In this document: one piece after another, positions 47,567 to 56,107 of the stretch
Position numbering within the stretch: the first letter of the stretch is position 1
Layout: the number at the start of each line of letters is the position of its first letter
Source of the DNA: Catenovulum maritimum
Lineage (GTDB): Bacteria > Pseudomonadota > Gammaproteobacteria > Enterobacterales > Alteromonadaceae
Assembly: GCF_001050375.1 (NCBI RefSeq)
Contig: NZ_KQ130488.1
Coordinates: forward strand, 140,443-204,442
Direction: 5' to 3'
Length of the DNA: 64,000 nucleotides
The notes under the pieces: generated by a model
The model's input: the letters and a program-made list of their open reading frames with translations, nothing else
Database searches by the model: none
Told to the model about the DNA's origin: nothing
Position numbers and translations under genes: made by a program

Positions 47567-48781
47567 TTAGTGGTGGACCCACTCAACTTTACTCAGATCG
47601 ACACCGTCTTTAAACATATCCCACAACGGCGACATCTCGCGTAATTTCTCGATAGCGCCTTGTACAACGCTAATAACATAATCAACTTCTTCCTCAGTCG
47701 TGAAACGACCAAAGCTAAAACGAATTGAGCTATGCGCTAATTCGTCATTTAAACCTAAAGCTCTAAGCACATAAGAAGGCTCTAAACTTGCAGAAGTACA
47801 AGCAGAACCAGAAGAAACAGCCATATCTTTAAGTGCCATAATTAATGACTCACCTTCAACAAAGTTGAAGCTGATATTCAAGTTGCCTGCAACTCTTTGT
47901 TCTAAATCGCCATTAACATAAACTTCTTCTAGGCCTTTAACGCCATTAAGTAACTTATCTCTTAATACTTGTAATCTTTCGTTTTCTGTTGCCATTTCTG
48001 CTTTAGCAATACGGAAAGCTTCACCCATGCCAACAATTTGGTGAGTTGCTAAAGTACCAGAACGGAAACCTCTTTCATGACCGCCACCATGCATTTGCGC
48101 TTCAAGACGGATACGAGGTTTACGACGAACATATAAAGCGCCAATACCTTTAGGGCCATAAATTTTATGAGCTGAAAAAGACATAAGATCAACTTTTACA
48201 TTTTGTAAATCAATCTCAACTTTACCTGCACTTTGTGCAGCATCTACGTGGAAAATTGTCTTATTAGCACGACATAACTTACCAATAGCAGCTATGTCTT
48301 GGATCACACCGATTTCATTATTAACATGCATCACACTAACAACGACAGTGTCTTCTCTTAATGCTGCTTTAAATGCGTCCATATCAATTAAGCCATTCGG
48401 CATAACGTCTAAATAAGTAACTTCAAAACCTTTACGCTCTAGCTCACGACATGTATCTAAAACGGCTTTATGCTCTGTTTTAACTGTGATGATGTGCTTG
48501 CCTTTTTTAGCATAAAAATTAGCCGCACCTTTTATCGCTAAGTTGTTTGATTCTGTAGCACCCGAGGTGAACACAATTTCTCGAGGATCTGCATTCACTA
48601 ACTCTGCAACTTGTGAGCGAGCAATATCAACTAACTCTTCAGCTTGCCAACCAAACCTGTGTGAACGAGATGCAGGGTTGCCGAATGTGCCTTCCATAGT
48701 CAAACAGTCAATCATTTTCTCAGCAACTCTTGGGTCAACCGGTGTGGTTGCTGAATAATCTAGATAGATTGGTAACTTCAT
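47567..48781 (-). CDS. iscS: Cysteine desulfurase IscS
   Basis: PLP-dependent desulfurase that provides sulfur for Fe-S clusters and tRNA thiolation, 404 residues, the same as E. coli. The start is the ATG at 48781 ([17 protein letters not shown]) with GGAG upstream; the preceding TTG codon is not needed. The PLP lysine is in [12 protein letters not shown] and the active-site cysteine in [16 protein letters not shown]. It lies between iscR (19-22 bp) and iscU. Confidence 0.98.
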   Translation of the reverse strand: MKLPIYLDYSATTPVDPRVAEKMIDCLTMEGTFGNPASRSHRFGWQAEELVDIARSQVAELVNADPREIVFTSGATESNNLAIKGAANFYAKKGKHIITVKTEHKAVLDTCRELERKGFEVTYLDVMPNGLIDMDAFKAALREDTVVVSVMHVNNEIGVIQDIAAIGKLCRANKTIFHVDAAQSAGKVEIDLQNVKVDLMSFSAHKIYGPKGIGALYVRRKPRIRLEAQMHGGGHERGFRSGTLATHQIVGMGEAFRIAKAEMATENERLQVLRDKLLNGVKGLEEVYVNGDLEQRVAGNLNISFNFVEGESLIMALKDMAVSSGSACTSASLEPSYVLRALGLNDELAHSSIRFSFGRFTTEEEVDYVISVVQGAIEKLREMSPLWDMFKDGVDLSKVEWVHH

Positions 48782-48802
48782 CAATTTCTCCGCGGGAAAT
48801 GC

Positions 48803-49309
48803 TTATAATTGGGTGTCTACTTCTATCTCATCAAGCGAAATTTTGCCTAATGCAAAAGCAGAATGCGTTGCTTGTTTTTTATCTTGACGACTAGCAACAG
48901 CCTTAACTTCTTGTTGCTCGACTAATTCAAGCAAACTAATATCATTTAAAAAAGATGCGATTCTATCGCTCAAATCACGCCATAGACTATGAGTTAAACA
49001 ACGAGTACCACCTTGGCAACCTTCCTTGCCATGACATCTCGTTGCATCAACTGATTCGTCAACTGCAATGATAATTTGTCCGACAGAAATATCATCTAAC
49101 TCTCGACCGAGCAGATAACCACCACCTGGACCACGAACACTTGAAACTACACCTTGTTTACGTAGGCGAGAGAATAATTGTTCAAGATAACTTAGAGAAA
49201 TATCTTGTCTTTCAGATATATCAGCCAGAGGCACAGGACCTGTTTTTGAATGCAAAGCGACGTCAAGCATAGCTGTTACTGCATATCGGCCTTTGGATGT
49301 TAATCTCAT
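48803..49309 (-). CDS. iscR: Fe-S cluster-responsive regulator IscR
   Basis: Rrf2-family repressor that controls the isc operon and senses cluster supply, 168 residues. Helix-turn-helix (about 1-65; [40 protein letters not shown]) is followed by the cluster ligands in [20 protein letters not shown]: three Cys with C-x5-C-x5-C spacing and the His. First gene of the operon, preceded by two adjacent boxes resembling type 1 IscR sites. When it holds [2Fe-2S] it should repress its own promoter. Confidence 0.97.
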   Translation of the reverse strand: MRLTSKGRYAVTAMLDVALHSKTGPVPLADISERQDISLSYLEQLFSRLRKQGVVSSVRGPGGGYLLGRELDDISVGQIIIAVDESVDATRCHGKEGCQGGTRCLTHSLWRDLSDRIASFLNDISLLELVEQQEVKAVASRQDKKQATHSAFALGKISLDEIEVDTQL

Positions 49310-49340
49310 GACAAATTCATTCCTCTAAAAACTTATGAGA

Positions 49341-49369
49341 ATTATGCAAAAACCTAGTAAATTAGTCAA
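49341..49369 (-). promoter_or_regulatory. Sigma-70 promoter of the isc operon
   Basis: Minus strand TTGACT (-35, at 49364-49369) and CATAAT (-10, at 49341-49346) are exactly 17 bp apart, about 30 bases upstream of the iscR ATG. The -35 lies inside the proximal IscR box. Confidence 0.8.
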
Positions 49370-49398
49370 GTATTTACCTGAGTAATTTAGTCAAGTTT
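49349..49398 (-). promoter_or_regulatory. Two abutting IscR type 1-like binding sites
   Basis: On the minus strand two 25-bp units lie head to tail with no gap: 49398-49374 and 49373-49349. Both contain CTTGACTAA followed by TTACT, matching the known type 1 pattern of GACT, then TA(C/G)T, then GG; the distal unit has CTCAGG and the proximal CTAGG. The proximal one covers the spacer and -35 of the promoter, as expected for autorepression. Confidence 0.78.
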
Positions 49399-49740
49399 TA
49401 TTCATACTGTAAATATTAAATATTTGAGCGGAACAAAAGATGCCATGTGAGAGACAAATTAGGCGCGGTATTATAAGCGATGAGGCATGATAAATAAACC
49501 TATTGTCTAGATTTACTTCATTTATAGACGGACTTATCAAATACTTGTAGATCAAATAAATTATCTGCTAGTTATTTATAGAGAAATCAGTTTCATCCAG
49601 TTAAGATATCCGGCAATTAATATTTATGAGCTCAGCAATCTGAATAGCAGAAAATAAGCGCCTTCTGGCACGTTTAGCTCTAGAACAGTATTCAGTTTAA
49701 GTAGACTTGTATTTAAGACTTATATAGTTAAAGGTTATAT
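49399..49740. other. Intergenic region upstream of sppA, no gene seen
   Basis: 342 bases between the iscR control region and sppA. I see no reading frame of note, no tRNA and no clear promoter. TGGCACG near 49666 resembles a sigma-54 -24 box but lacks a -12 GC at the right distance. AAAGG precedes the sppA ATG. Confidence 0.5.
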
Positions 49741-51594
49741 ATGACAGCAAAAAGTGGTATCTCAAGAATGTTTTCAGCTTTATGGACGAGCATAAATGTC
49801 AGTCGAAAAATCCTCTTAAATTTAATTTTCTTTGGTTTTATAGGTTTGCTCATTATTGCAATTTCAAGCGAAGGTGAACCTATAGTGGTAAATGATGAAA
49901 CTGCCTTAGTGCTTGATCTTTCAGGGGTTGTCGTTGAACAAAAGACGGCTATCAATCCTGTAGATGAGTTTATTGGTGAGGCGGTCAACCAGTCCAATCA
50001 ACCAGCTGAAGTGCTATTAAGTGATGTATTAACTGTTATTGAAGCAGCGACTCAAGATGATCGCGTTAAATTAATTGTATTAGATTTGAAAAACTTAACC
50101 GGCGCTGGCCTCAACAAATTAGAAAGCATAGGTGACAAGTTAATTGAATTTAAACAAGCGGGTAAAAAAGTCTATGCTATAGGCGACCACTTTAATAAAA
50201 GCCAATATTTTTTAGCGAGCTACGCTGATGAAATAATGCTAAACCCAATGGGGTTTGTATTGCTAGACGGCTATAACAATTATCAAATATATTTCAAATC
50301 TGCGTTAGAGAAACTCAAAGTTTCAACTCATGTTTTTAGAGTTGGTACCTACAAATCTTTTGTCGAGCCTTTTATTCGTGATGATATGAGTGACGAAGCT
50401 AAAGCCGCAAATAAAGCTTGGCTTGGAGATATATGGGACTATTACAAAACAGCAGTTGCGGCTAGACGCAAGGTACAGATTTCTAATTTTGACGAGCAAA
50501 TTTCTGATTTTGAAACCAAGTTTAAAGCCTCTAATTATGACTTTGCAAAATATGCGCTTAACTATAATTGGGTTGACAAACTATCAAGCAGGGAGCAAAT
50601 AGAACAAACCATTGCAGAACAAGTCGGTTGGCAGAAAAATAAACAAACCTATAATAAAATTCAATTTTCAAAATACTTACAACTCGTTAAAGTGCCTGAA
50701 TGGGCTAATCAAGAACCCAATAAGATAGCAGTTATCGTTGCTAGAGGTTCAATTCAAGATGGCAATCGTCCAGCGGGAGAAATAGGTGGCGACAGCACAG
50801 CTAAACTGCTAGAACGAGCTAGGTTAGATGACAGTGTTAAAGCAGTTGTAATAAGAATAGATAGCCCGGGTGGTAGTGCATTCGCTAGTGAAATCATTAG
50901 GCGTGAATTAGACTTACTGAAAAATGCGAACAAACCTGTCATTGCTTCAATGAGCTCTGTTGCTGCATCTGGCGGTTATTGGATTGCCAGTAGTGCAGAT
51001 GAAATTTGGGCTCATCCTACAACAATCACAGGTTCAATTGGTGTTTTTGGCATGTTTCTCACTGTAGAAAAATCTTTAGCCGAAATTGGCATACACACAG
51101 ATGGTGTTTCAACAACGGAATGGCCAGCCCTGACGCCTACTCTTGCTTTGAATAATTCAGTTAAACGTGTTCTACAAAAAAGTACAGAAACCACTTACCA
51201 TAAATTTTTAACTCTAGTTTCCGAAAATCGTAATATGTCTTTAGACGATGCAGATGCCGTAGCGCAAGGCAGGGTTTGGAGTGGCCAAAAAGCACTAGAA
51301 TTAGGCTTAGTGGATAAGCTTGGAAATTTAGAGCAAGCCATAAAATCTGCAGCTGCTTTGGCTAATGTAACTAAATTTAAAGTGACTGTAATTGAAAAAG
51401 AATTAACGCCTCAAGAGCAATTTCTAAAGGAAATACTCGGTAAAACGGCTCAAGCTTTCAGTGTTGGCGAGAACCATAATAGCTCAAGTATCAATCCGAT
51501 TGTAAATCAGTTAGCCAAAGAATATCACAAGCTAACCCGCTTTAATGATCCACAAAATATTTATGCTTTGTGTGAAATTTGTGAAGTAAATTAA
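49741..51594 (+). CDS. sppA: Signal peptide peptidase SppA (protease IV)
   Basis: Inner-membrane serine protease that degrades cleaved signal peptides, 617 residues (E. coli 618). An N-terminal membrane helix (about 25-45, LLNLIFFGFIGLLIIAI) anchors two S49 domains facing the periplasm. The catalytic Lys is in the first half (VGTYKSFVEPFIRDDMS, near 205) and the nucleophile Ser in the second (SSVAASGGYWIAS, near 405), as in the double-length enzyme. The C-terminus ends with a Cys pair (ALCEICEVN), which is unusual. It is a single gene with AAAGG before the ATG. Confidence 0.95.
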   Translation: MTAKSGISRMFSALWTSINVSRKILLNLIFFGFIGLLIIAISSEGEPIVVNDETALVLDLSGVVVEQKTAINPVDEFIGEAVNQSNQPAEVLLSDVLTVIEAATQDDRVKLIVLDLKNLTGAGLNKLESIGDKLIEFKQAGKKVYAIGDHFNKSQYFLASYADEIMLNPMGFVLLDGYNNYQIYFKSALEKLKVSTHVFRVGTYKSFVEPFIRDDMSDEAKAANKAWLGDIWDYYKTAVAARRKVQISNFDEQISDFETKFKASNYDFAKYALNYNWVDKLSSREQIEQTIAEQVGWQKNKQTYNKIQFSKYLQLVKVPEWANQEPNKIAVIVARGSIQDGNRPAGEIGGDSTAKLLERARLDDSVKAVVIRIDSPGGSAFASEIIRRELDLLKNANKPVIASMSSVAASGGYWIASSADEIWAHPTTITGSIGVFGMFLTVEKSLAEIGIHTDGVSTTEWPALTPTLALNNSVKRVLQKSTETTYHKFLTLVSENRNMSLDDADAVAQGRVWSGQKALELGLVDKLGNLEQAIKSAAALANVTKFKVTVIEKELTPQEQFLKEILGKTAQAFSVGENHNSSSINPIVNQLAKEYHKLTRFNDPQNIYALCEICEVN

Positions 51595-51674
51595 TTTAAA
51601 CTGGAGTTGAGTCTATTTAAGGCTCAATTGTATTTTCTGAAGGTGTTTTAGAAGAAATAGTAAGTAGAAGATCT

Positions 51675-51707
51675 ATATGCGGAAACAAAAATTTTTGTTC
51701 CGCATAT
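51675..51707. terminator. Long hairpin between sppA and a cold-shock gene
   Basis: ATATGCGGA-(A)-ACAAAAA pairs with TTTTTGTTCCGCATAT: 16 paired bases with a single bulge and almost no loop. It lies between convergent genes. The T-rich centre is inside the stem and neither side has a T-run beyond it, so terminator function is likely but not certain. Confidence 0.55.
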
Positions 51708-51728
51708 TTAATATAGTTATTCAGTTAA

Positions 51729-51932
51729 TTAAACTGGAACTACGTTAGTTGCGCAAGGACCTTTTTGACCTTGACCAACTTCAAACTCAACTCTTTGGCC
51801 GTCGTTTAAAGTAGCATAACCTGAAACTTTGATTTCTGAATGGTGAACGAAAAGATCTTTGCCACCGTCTTCAGGAGTAATAAAACCAAAACCTTTATCA
51901 GCGTTGAACCACTTAACTGTACCTTTACTCAT
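51729..51932 (-). CDS. Cold-shock protein, CspA family
   Basis: Single cold-shock domain protein of 67 residues, an RNA/ssDNA chaperone. RNP1 is in [20 protein letters not shown] and RNP2 in DLFVHHSEI; the C-terminus [15 protein letters not shown] is of the CspA/CspC type. Unlike the gene at 7798 it lacks acidic inserts and is not near clpS, so it is a different paralogue. A long AT-rich leader (51933 to about 52100) would fit cold-regulated csp mRNAs. Confidence 0.93.
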   Translation of the reverse strand: MSKGTVKWFNADKGFGFITPEDGGKDLFVHHSEIKVSGYATLNDGQRVEFEVGQGQKGPCATNVVPV

Positions 51933-52245
51933 TGTTGCATTCCTAATATTTATAAAATTAAAATTAATATGATTGTTTCTGTCTTAACGCGTACTTTATC
52001 AAAAGTACTATGACACTTAATTGAGTTAACAATACAGCTAAGCTCATAAAGCCAGAGCCATAATTAATTTAAATAACTATAACGCAGGACGAGCACTAGA
52101 AAAAAATATCATAAAATCTAACATGCTAACCAAAAATATTTCGATTAACCAAATACATTCTAAAGCAATAATTCAAATATGTAACTGTGATCATTAAAAT
52201 TTAATAAAAATAATTACATTTATCCGTTTATTGAATCTTAAAAAC
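51933..52245. other. Intergenic region upstream of the cold-shock gene
   Basis: 313 bases between the cold-shock gene and the asd terminator, very AT-rich. The only clear structure is a hairpin GTACTTT-ATCA-AAAGTAC at 51991-52008, which would lie in the csp 5' leader. No conserved cold box or promoter could be assigned with confidence. Confidence 0.5.
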
Positions 52246-52272
52246 AAAAATGCCACGTTAAACGTGGCATTT
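52246..52272 (-). terminator. Intrinsic terminator of asd
   Basis: Stem AAATGCCACGTT with complement AACGTGGCATTT (single-base loop) lies about 23 bases after the asd stop. On the minus strand it is followed by Ts (TTTTTGTTTTT). Confidence 0.88.
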
Positions 52273-52294
52273 AGAAAGTAGATTAAAGGTAAAA

Positions 52295-53407
52295 TTAATC
52301 TTCTAGTAAAATTCTTAGCATTCTACGTAATGGTTCTGCTGCGCCCCATAATAATTGGTCACCAACAGAAAACGCCGATAAATATTCACCGCCCATTGCA
52401 AGCTTACGCATACGGCCAACTGGTACATTCAAAGTGCCTGTTACTTTAGCTGGCGTTAGCTGAGAAATCGTTGCTTCTTTTTCATTCGCAACTAATTGTA
52501 CCCAATCATTATGACCAGAAATCATATCATTGATTTCGTCCATTGGGATATCTTGTTTTAGCTTGATAGTGAAAGCTTGACTATGACAACGCATGGTACC
52601 AATACGAACACATAAACCTTCAACTGGAATTGCATTGCCATCTAGACCTAAGATTTTATTAGTTTCAGCGCCGCCTTTCCATTCTTCTCTACTTTGACCG
52701 TTACCTAAGTCGCTATCAATCCATGGGATTAAGCTACCTGCTAATGGCACGACAAAATTATCTTTAGGAAAACCGTCTGAATTTAAAGTTGAAGTAATCT
52801 TTCGATCAATTTCTAAAATTGCACTGGCAGGATCTGCTAACTCAGCTGAAACTGAATCGTTCAAAACGCCCATACCTGCAATAAGCTCTCTCATATGCTT
52901 AGCACCACCACCTGAAGCAGCTTGGTAAGTCATAGAAGTGATCCAGTCAATGGCATTATTTGCGAATAAACCACCTAATCCCATCATCATTAATGAAACA
53001 GTACAGTTACCACCAACAAAAGTTTTAACACCTTTAGCTAATCCGTCTGTAATAACATTTTTATTCACTGGATCTAAAACGATGATAGCACTGTCATCCA
53101 TTCTTAAAGATGATGCTGCATCTATCCAATAGCCATTCCAACCTGATTGGCGTAGTGAAGGGTAAACGGCTTTAGTGTAATCACCACCTTGACAGGTAAT
53201 GATAATATCCATCTTTTTAAGCTCATCAATATTATTAGCATCTAATAACACGCCAGCGTTTTTACCAAAATTTGGTGCTGCTTGACCTGCTTGAGATGTG
53301 GTGAAAAAGACAGGTTCGATTAAGCCAAAGTCATTTTCTTCGACCATACGGTTCATCAGCACAGAGCCAACCATACCGCGCCATCCAACTAATCCCACTT
53401 TTTGCAT
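52295..53407 (-). CDS. asd: Aspartate-semialdehyde dehydrogenase
   Basis: NADPH-dependent reduction of aspartyl phosphate to aspartate semialdehyde, for lysine, diaminopimelate, methionine and threonine, 370-371 residues (E. coli 367). The start is the ATG at 53407 ([15 protein letters not shown]) with GAGGAA upstream; a longer frame adds 23 residues that do not fit the family. Nucleotide-binding [10 protein letters not shown] is at the start, active-site Cys in [12 protein letters not shown] (about 135), and [14 protein letters not shown] and [13 protein letters not shown] follow. Single gene with its own terminator. Confidence 0.96.
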   Translation of the reverse strand: MQKVGLVGWRGMVGSVLMNRMVEENDFGLIEPVFFTTSQAGQAAPNFGKNAGVLLDANNIDELKKMDIIITCQGGDYTKAVYPSLRQSGWNGYWIDAASSLRMDDSAIIVLDPVNKNVITDGLAKGVKTFVGGNCTVSLMMMGLGGLFANNAIDWITSMTYQAASGGGAKHMRELIAGMGVLNDSVSAELADPASAILEIDRKITSTLNSDGFPKDNFVVPLAGSLIPWIDSDLGNGQSREEWKGGAETNKILGLDGNAIPVEGLCVRIGTMRCHSQAFTIKLKQDIPMDEINDMISGHNDWVQLVANEKEATISQLTPAKVTGTLNVPVGRMRKLAMGGEYLSAFSVGDQLLWGAAEPLRRMLRILLED

Positions 53408-53500
53408 TAAGAAATTCCTCGATGAGCTATTTAAATAAGAAGTTAAGCCCCATATGATACAAAATTTTAGTACCATCGGCTATAGATTCAAACAGAGAAA

Positions 53501-54025
53501 TTAGCTAATTTCAGATAAAATGGTCTCTCGCCACAAGGATTCAGCCATCACATCAGCTGTTGATTCAATTTGATCAAGCCAAGTTTTCCCAATTAGATGA
53601 TCGAATTCATGTTGAAAAATTCTAGCAATAAAACCATCAAATTTAACTTGATATATTTTACCAGCTACATCTTGATAGCTTACTTCAATCCACTCATATC
53701 TATTAATTAGCCCTCTTAATCCAGGAACAGACAAACAGCCTTCCCAATCTTTTACCTTATTAACTGAAGTACTTTTTATGGCCGGATTAATTAGTACCAA
53801 AGGTTCCATATCGGGTGCGTGTGGATATCTAGGGTTAGGCTTTGAAGCTATGATCATTATGGCTCTAGAATCAAATACCTGAGGGGCGGCAATTCCAACT
53901 CCATTTGAGCGTTTAAGCTGCTCAAGCATGGCTTGTATAAATTCAATTAAGTTAACCGAATTAAACTCGACAACAGGCGTTGCCACTTGTTGTAAAATAC
54001 TTTCACCAATTTGTGCAATTTTCAA
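53501..54025 (-). CDS. def: Peptide deformylase
   Basis: Metalloenzyme that removes the formyl group from nascent N-termini, 174 residues. All three motifs are intact: GVGIAAPQV (motif 1), EGCLSVPG with the metal Cys (motif 2), and QHEFDHLIG with two His ligands and the catalytic Glu (motif 3, near 138). It is not next to fmt, so it is probably an accessory or second deformylase rather than the def-fmt locus copy. It is upstream of asd with a gap of about 90 bases, on the same strand. Confidence 0.92.
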   Translation of the reverse strand: MKIAQIGESILQQVATPVVEFNSVNLIEFIQAMLEQLKRSNGVGIAAPQVFDSRAIMIIASKPNPRYPHAPDMEPLVLINPAIKSTSVNKVKDWEGCLSVPGLRGLINRYEWIEVSYQDVAGKIYQVKFDGFIARIFQHEFDHLIGKTWLDQIESTADVMAESLWRETILSEIS

Positions 54026-54112
54026 CCTAGTCCTCTCTCGTTTAACAAAAACATACTGTTATTTGAACGTATAATAATCCATTAAAACTTTTCCGTTTAG
54101 GTTAATTAACTG

Positions 54113-54148
54113 AAAAGCCTGATCACACTTAAGTATAATCAGACTTTT
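54113..54148 (-). terminator. Hairpin after the sulfatase gene
   Basis: AAAAG-C-CTGAT pairs with ATCAG-A-CTTTT around a 14-nt loop about 50 bases after the sulfatase stop on the minus strand, with a T-run in its 3' arm. A weak intrinsic terminator. Confidence 0.45.
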
Positions 54149-54198
54149 CGTATTGTTGGATACAAGCTTAGCTTTAGATTATGAAAATGAAGCTTGGC

Positions 54199-55650
54199 TT
54201 ATTCGTAGTTCCATTTGACGACCCAAGGGTCTTCTGTGTGTTCTTGGAAAGCTTTAAGCTTAGTCATCAATTCTTGTTTAATGGCTTGATAATCCGCATT
54301 GTCTGCTAAATTGTTACCTTCCGCAGGATCTATCTCAACATTATACAATTCAAATTTAGGCCTATGGATATAAGCATCTAATGTGCGAGCTCCAAATTTA
54401 TTTAAATTTCGATTAATCGCACTCTGCCAAGTTGAAGAAATAAATAAGTCAGAAGCAAATGGGTAATCGAGTCCACTGGCAATGTTCCAAATTAACTTAT
54501 ACTTGCCTTTACGGACCATTCTCATCGGGTAATACATAGTGATTTCATGAAAAGTATGTGAGCCATAAACTTCATTCCATTCTTTAGTGTTCGCTTTGCC
54601 CTGAATCACGCCTTTAAAAGAACGGCCATGAAAATCTTGTTGACTATATTTTACCCCTGCCACATCTAGAATGGTTGGTGTTATATCTGGCCAAGAAACC
54701 ATTTCATCAAGTACTTTACCCGAGCTAAATTCATAAGCTTCAGGTAAGCGAACAATTAATGGTAATTTAACACCCGGCTCGTAAATTGTCGTTTTAGCAC
54801 CTGGCATAGCCGTTCCATTATCTGACAAATAGATAAACAAGGTATTGTCATAAACACCAGCCTCTTTTAGCTGCTTAACTAATTCTCCTGCTGTGTCATC
54901 TACTCGCGATACAGATTGATACAACTCGGTTAATTCTCGACGTGTCTCTGGGGTATCAGGTAAATAATCTGGTACCTCTACCTCCTCTGGTTTGTAATCT
55001 AAACGTGCCATGCCTTCGCCATTGTCACGTTTGTTACCAAAAGTATTGTCGCCTAAGGTGTTAAAACTGTGATCTCTGTGCGGATCATTCGTCGCCACAT
55101 AAAGAAAAAATGGTTTATCTGTCTTTGCAGATATAAATTTTTTCGCGGCATGAGCCATACCTATTGTATTGCGCGAACCATCATCATTGGTTCCTTTAAA
55201 ATCATTTAATACTTTGTCGAATTTATAAACTGCAGCCGGACCTATGTGGTATTTCCCTACTCGGGCTGTGCGATAACCAGCTTCTGATAATCGAACTGGT
55301 AAACTCTTAATATCATTAAAAGTGCGAAAGTGGTGGTAACCATGTTCATGACCATATTGACCATTTTTATGATTATGCAAGCCAGTTAATAGCACAGAAC
55401 GACTAGCGCTGCAGCTAGCTGTTGTCCCATAAGCGTTATTAAAGCGAGCGCCTTCAACCGCGAGTTGATCTAAATGAGGTGTACGAATAACCTTATTACC
55501 ATATGCGCCAAATACTTCTCGACCATGATCATCTGCAACCATTAATACTATATTCGGTGCTTTAGTTGCAGCTAAAGCAAAAGGTAGTAAAACCACACTC
55601 GACAGCAAGGCTATCATGCCTTTTCTAATTACAGGAACAAAACTCCGCAC
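54199..55650 (-). CDS. Secreted sulfatase (S1 family, CxAxR type)
   Basis: Formylglycine-dependent sulfatase of 483 residues with a signal peptide (about 1-28, ending LPFALA), so periplasmic or secreted. Metal-binding N-terminus NIVLMVADDHGRE is followed by the catalytic Cys80 in TTASCSASRSVLLTG; the motif is C-x-A-x-R rather than the usual C-x-P-x-R. GKYHIG, YLSDNGTAMPGAKTTIYEPGVKLPLIVRLP and the C-terminal FELYNVEIDPAEGNNLAD are also typical. It resembles heparan N-sulfatase-like marine enzymes that remove sulfate from algal or animal glycans; the true substrate is unknown. No maturation enzyme is nearby. A set of inverted repeats lies upstream. Confidence 0.92.
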   Translation of the reverse strand: MRSFVPVIRKGMIALLSSVVLLPFALAATKAPNIVLMVADDHGREVFGAYGNKVIRTPHLDQLAVEGARFNNAYGTTASCSASRSVLLTGLHNHKNGQYGHEHGYHHFRTFNDIKSLPVRLSEAGYRTARVGKYHIGPAAVYKFDKVLNDFKGTNDDGSRNTIGMAHAAKKFISAKTDKPFFLYVATNDPHRDHSFNTLGDNTFGNKRDNGEGMARLDYKPEEVEVPDYLPDTPETRRELTELYQSVSRVDDTAGELVKQLKEAGVYDNTLFIYLSDNGTAMPGAKTTIYEPGVKLPLIVRLPEAYEFSSGKVLDEMVSWPDITPTILDVAGVKYSQQDFHGRSFKGVIQGKANTKEWNEVYGSHTFHEITMYYPMRMVRKGKYKLIWNIASGLDYPFASDLFISSTWQSAINRNLNKFGARTLDAYIHRPKFELYNVEIDPAEGNNLADNADYQAIKQELMTKLKAFQEHTEDPWVVKWNYE

Positions 55651-55731
55651 TTTCCTCTCCTATTGATACTCTAGAATATTGAAGCAAATTGTAAGTGTTC
55701 AATAGAATACCTATGTTGCAGCTTTCGCATG

Positions 55732-55770
55732 TAACAATTTGTAATAAGAATTGTTAATTTACAATTCTTA
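55732..55770. promoter_or_regulatory. Overlapping inverted repeats upstream of the sulfatase
   Basis: TAACAATT (55732-55739) is inverted as AATTGTTA (55749-55756), and TAAGAATTGT (55745-55754) is inverted as ACAATTCTTA (55761-55770), so three related half-sites overlap about 80-120 bases before the sulfatase ATG. This could be an operator array for a regulator of sulfatase expression. Confidence 0.45.
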
Positions 55771-56020
55771 ACAGGCTAAACAAAACATTAAGCTCACCTA
55801 AACTTGGTTTATAGCCTTTAGCACAAACAGTCTATAGCTTGCTGGTTTTAATTGGCAGCACGGTCAAATAGATAAAGTAAAAAAGTAGTCGTTGGACTAT
55901 CTATTCTGGAAGGATAAGATTGGACGCTTCTTTGGATTACAGCTAGCTTTTTAAAGGCAGCTGCATTATTCGCTGAAAAGGAGTATTACCAAAATATGGC
56001 CTCAATATAAAGACCAGCTA
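55771..56020. other. Intergenic region between a sulfatase and a SulP gene, no gene seen
   Basis: No complete gene is visible. On the plus strand 55931-56000 can be read as a 29-residue fragment ending EKEYYQNMASI, without start codon or ribosome-binding site, and a +1 frame continues for a few codons; it may be a decayed remnant or chance. Confidence 0.35.
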
Positions 56021-56061
56021 AAACATAAGAGTGATTAGAATTCACTAACACTCTTATGTTT
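56021..56061 (-). terminator. Hairpin after the second SulP gene
   Basis: AAACATAAGAGTG pairs with CACTCTTATGTTT, with an inner TTAG/CTAA extension around a 6-nt loop, giving a stem of about 17 bp. On the minus strand four Ts follow. Likely terminator of the SulP gene. Confidence 0.7.
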
Positions 56062-56107
56062 ATCAAACGATACATGCATTGCATCAATACTTAGCATGCT
56101 AATGAGA

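Noticed and set aside
49665..49682. TGGCACG upstream of sppA as a sigma-54 promoter
   Set aside because: The -24 box matches, but GC occurs 8 rather than 10 bases after GG, which sigma-54 does not tolerate.
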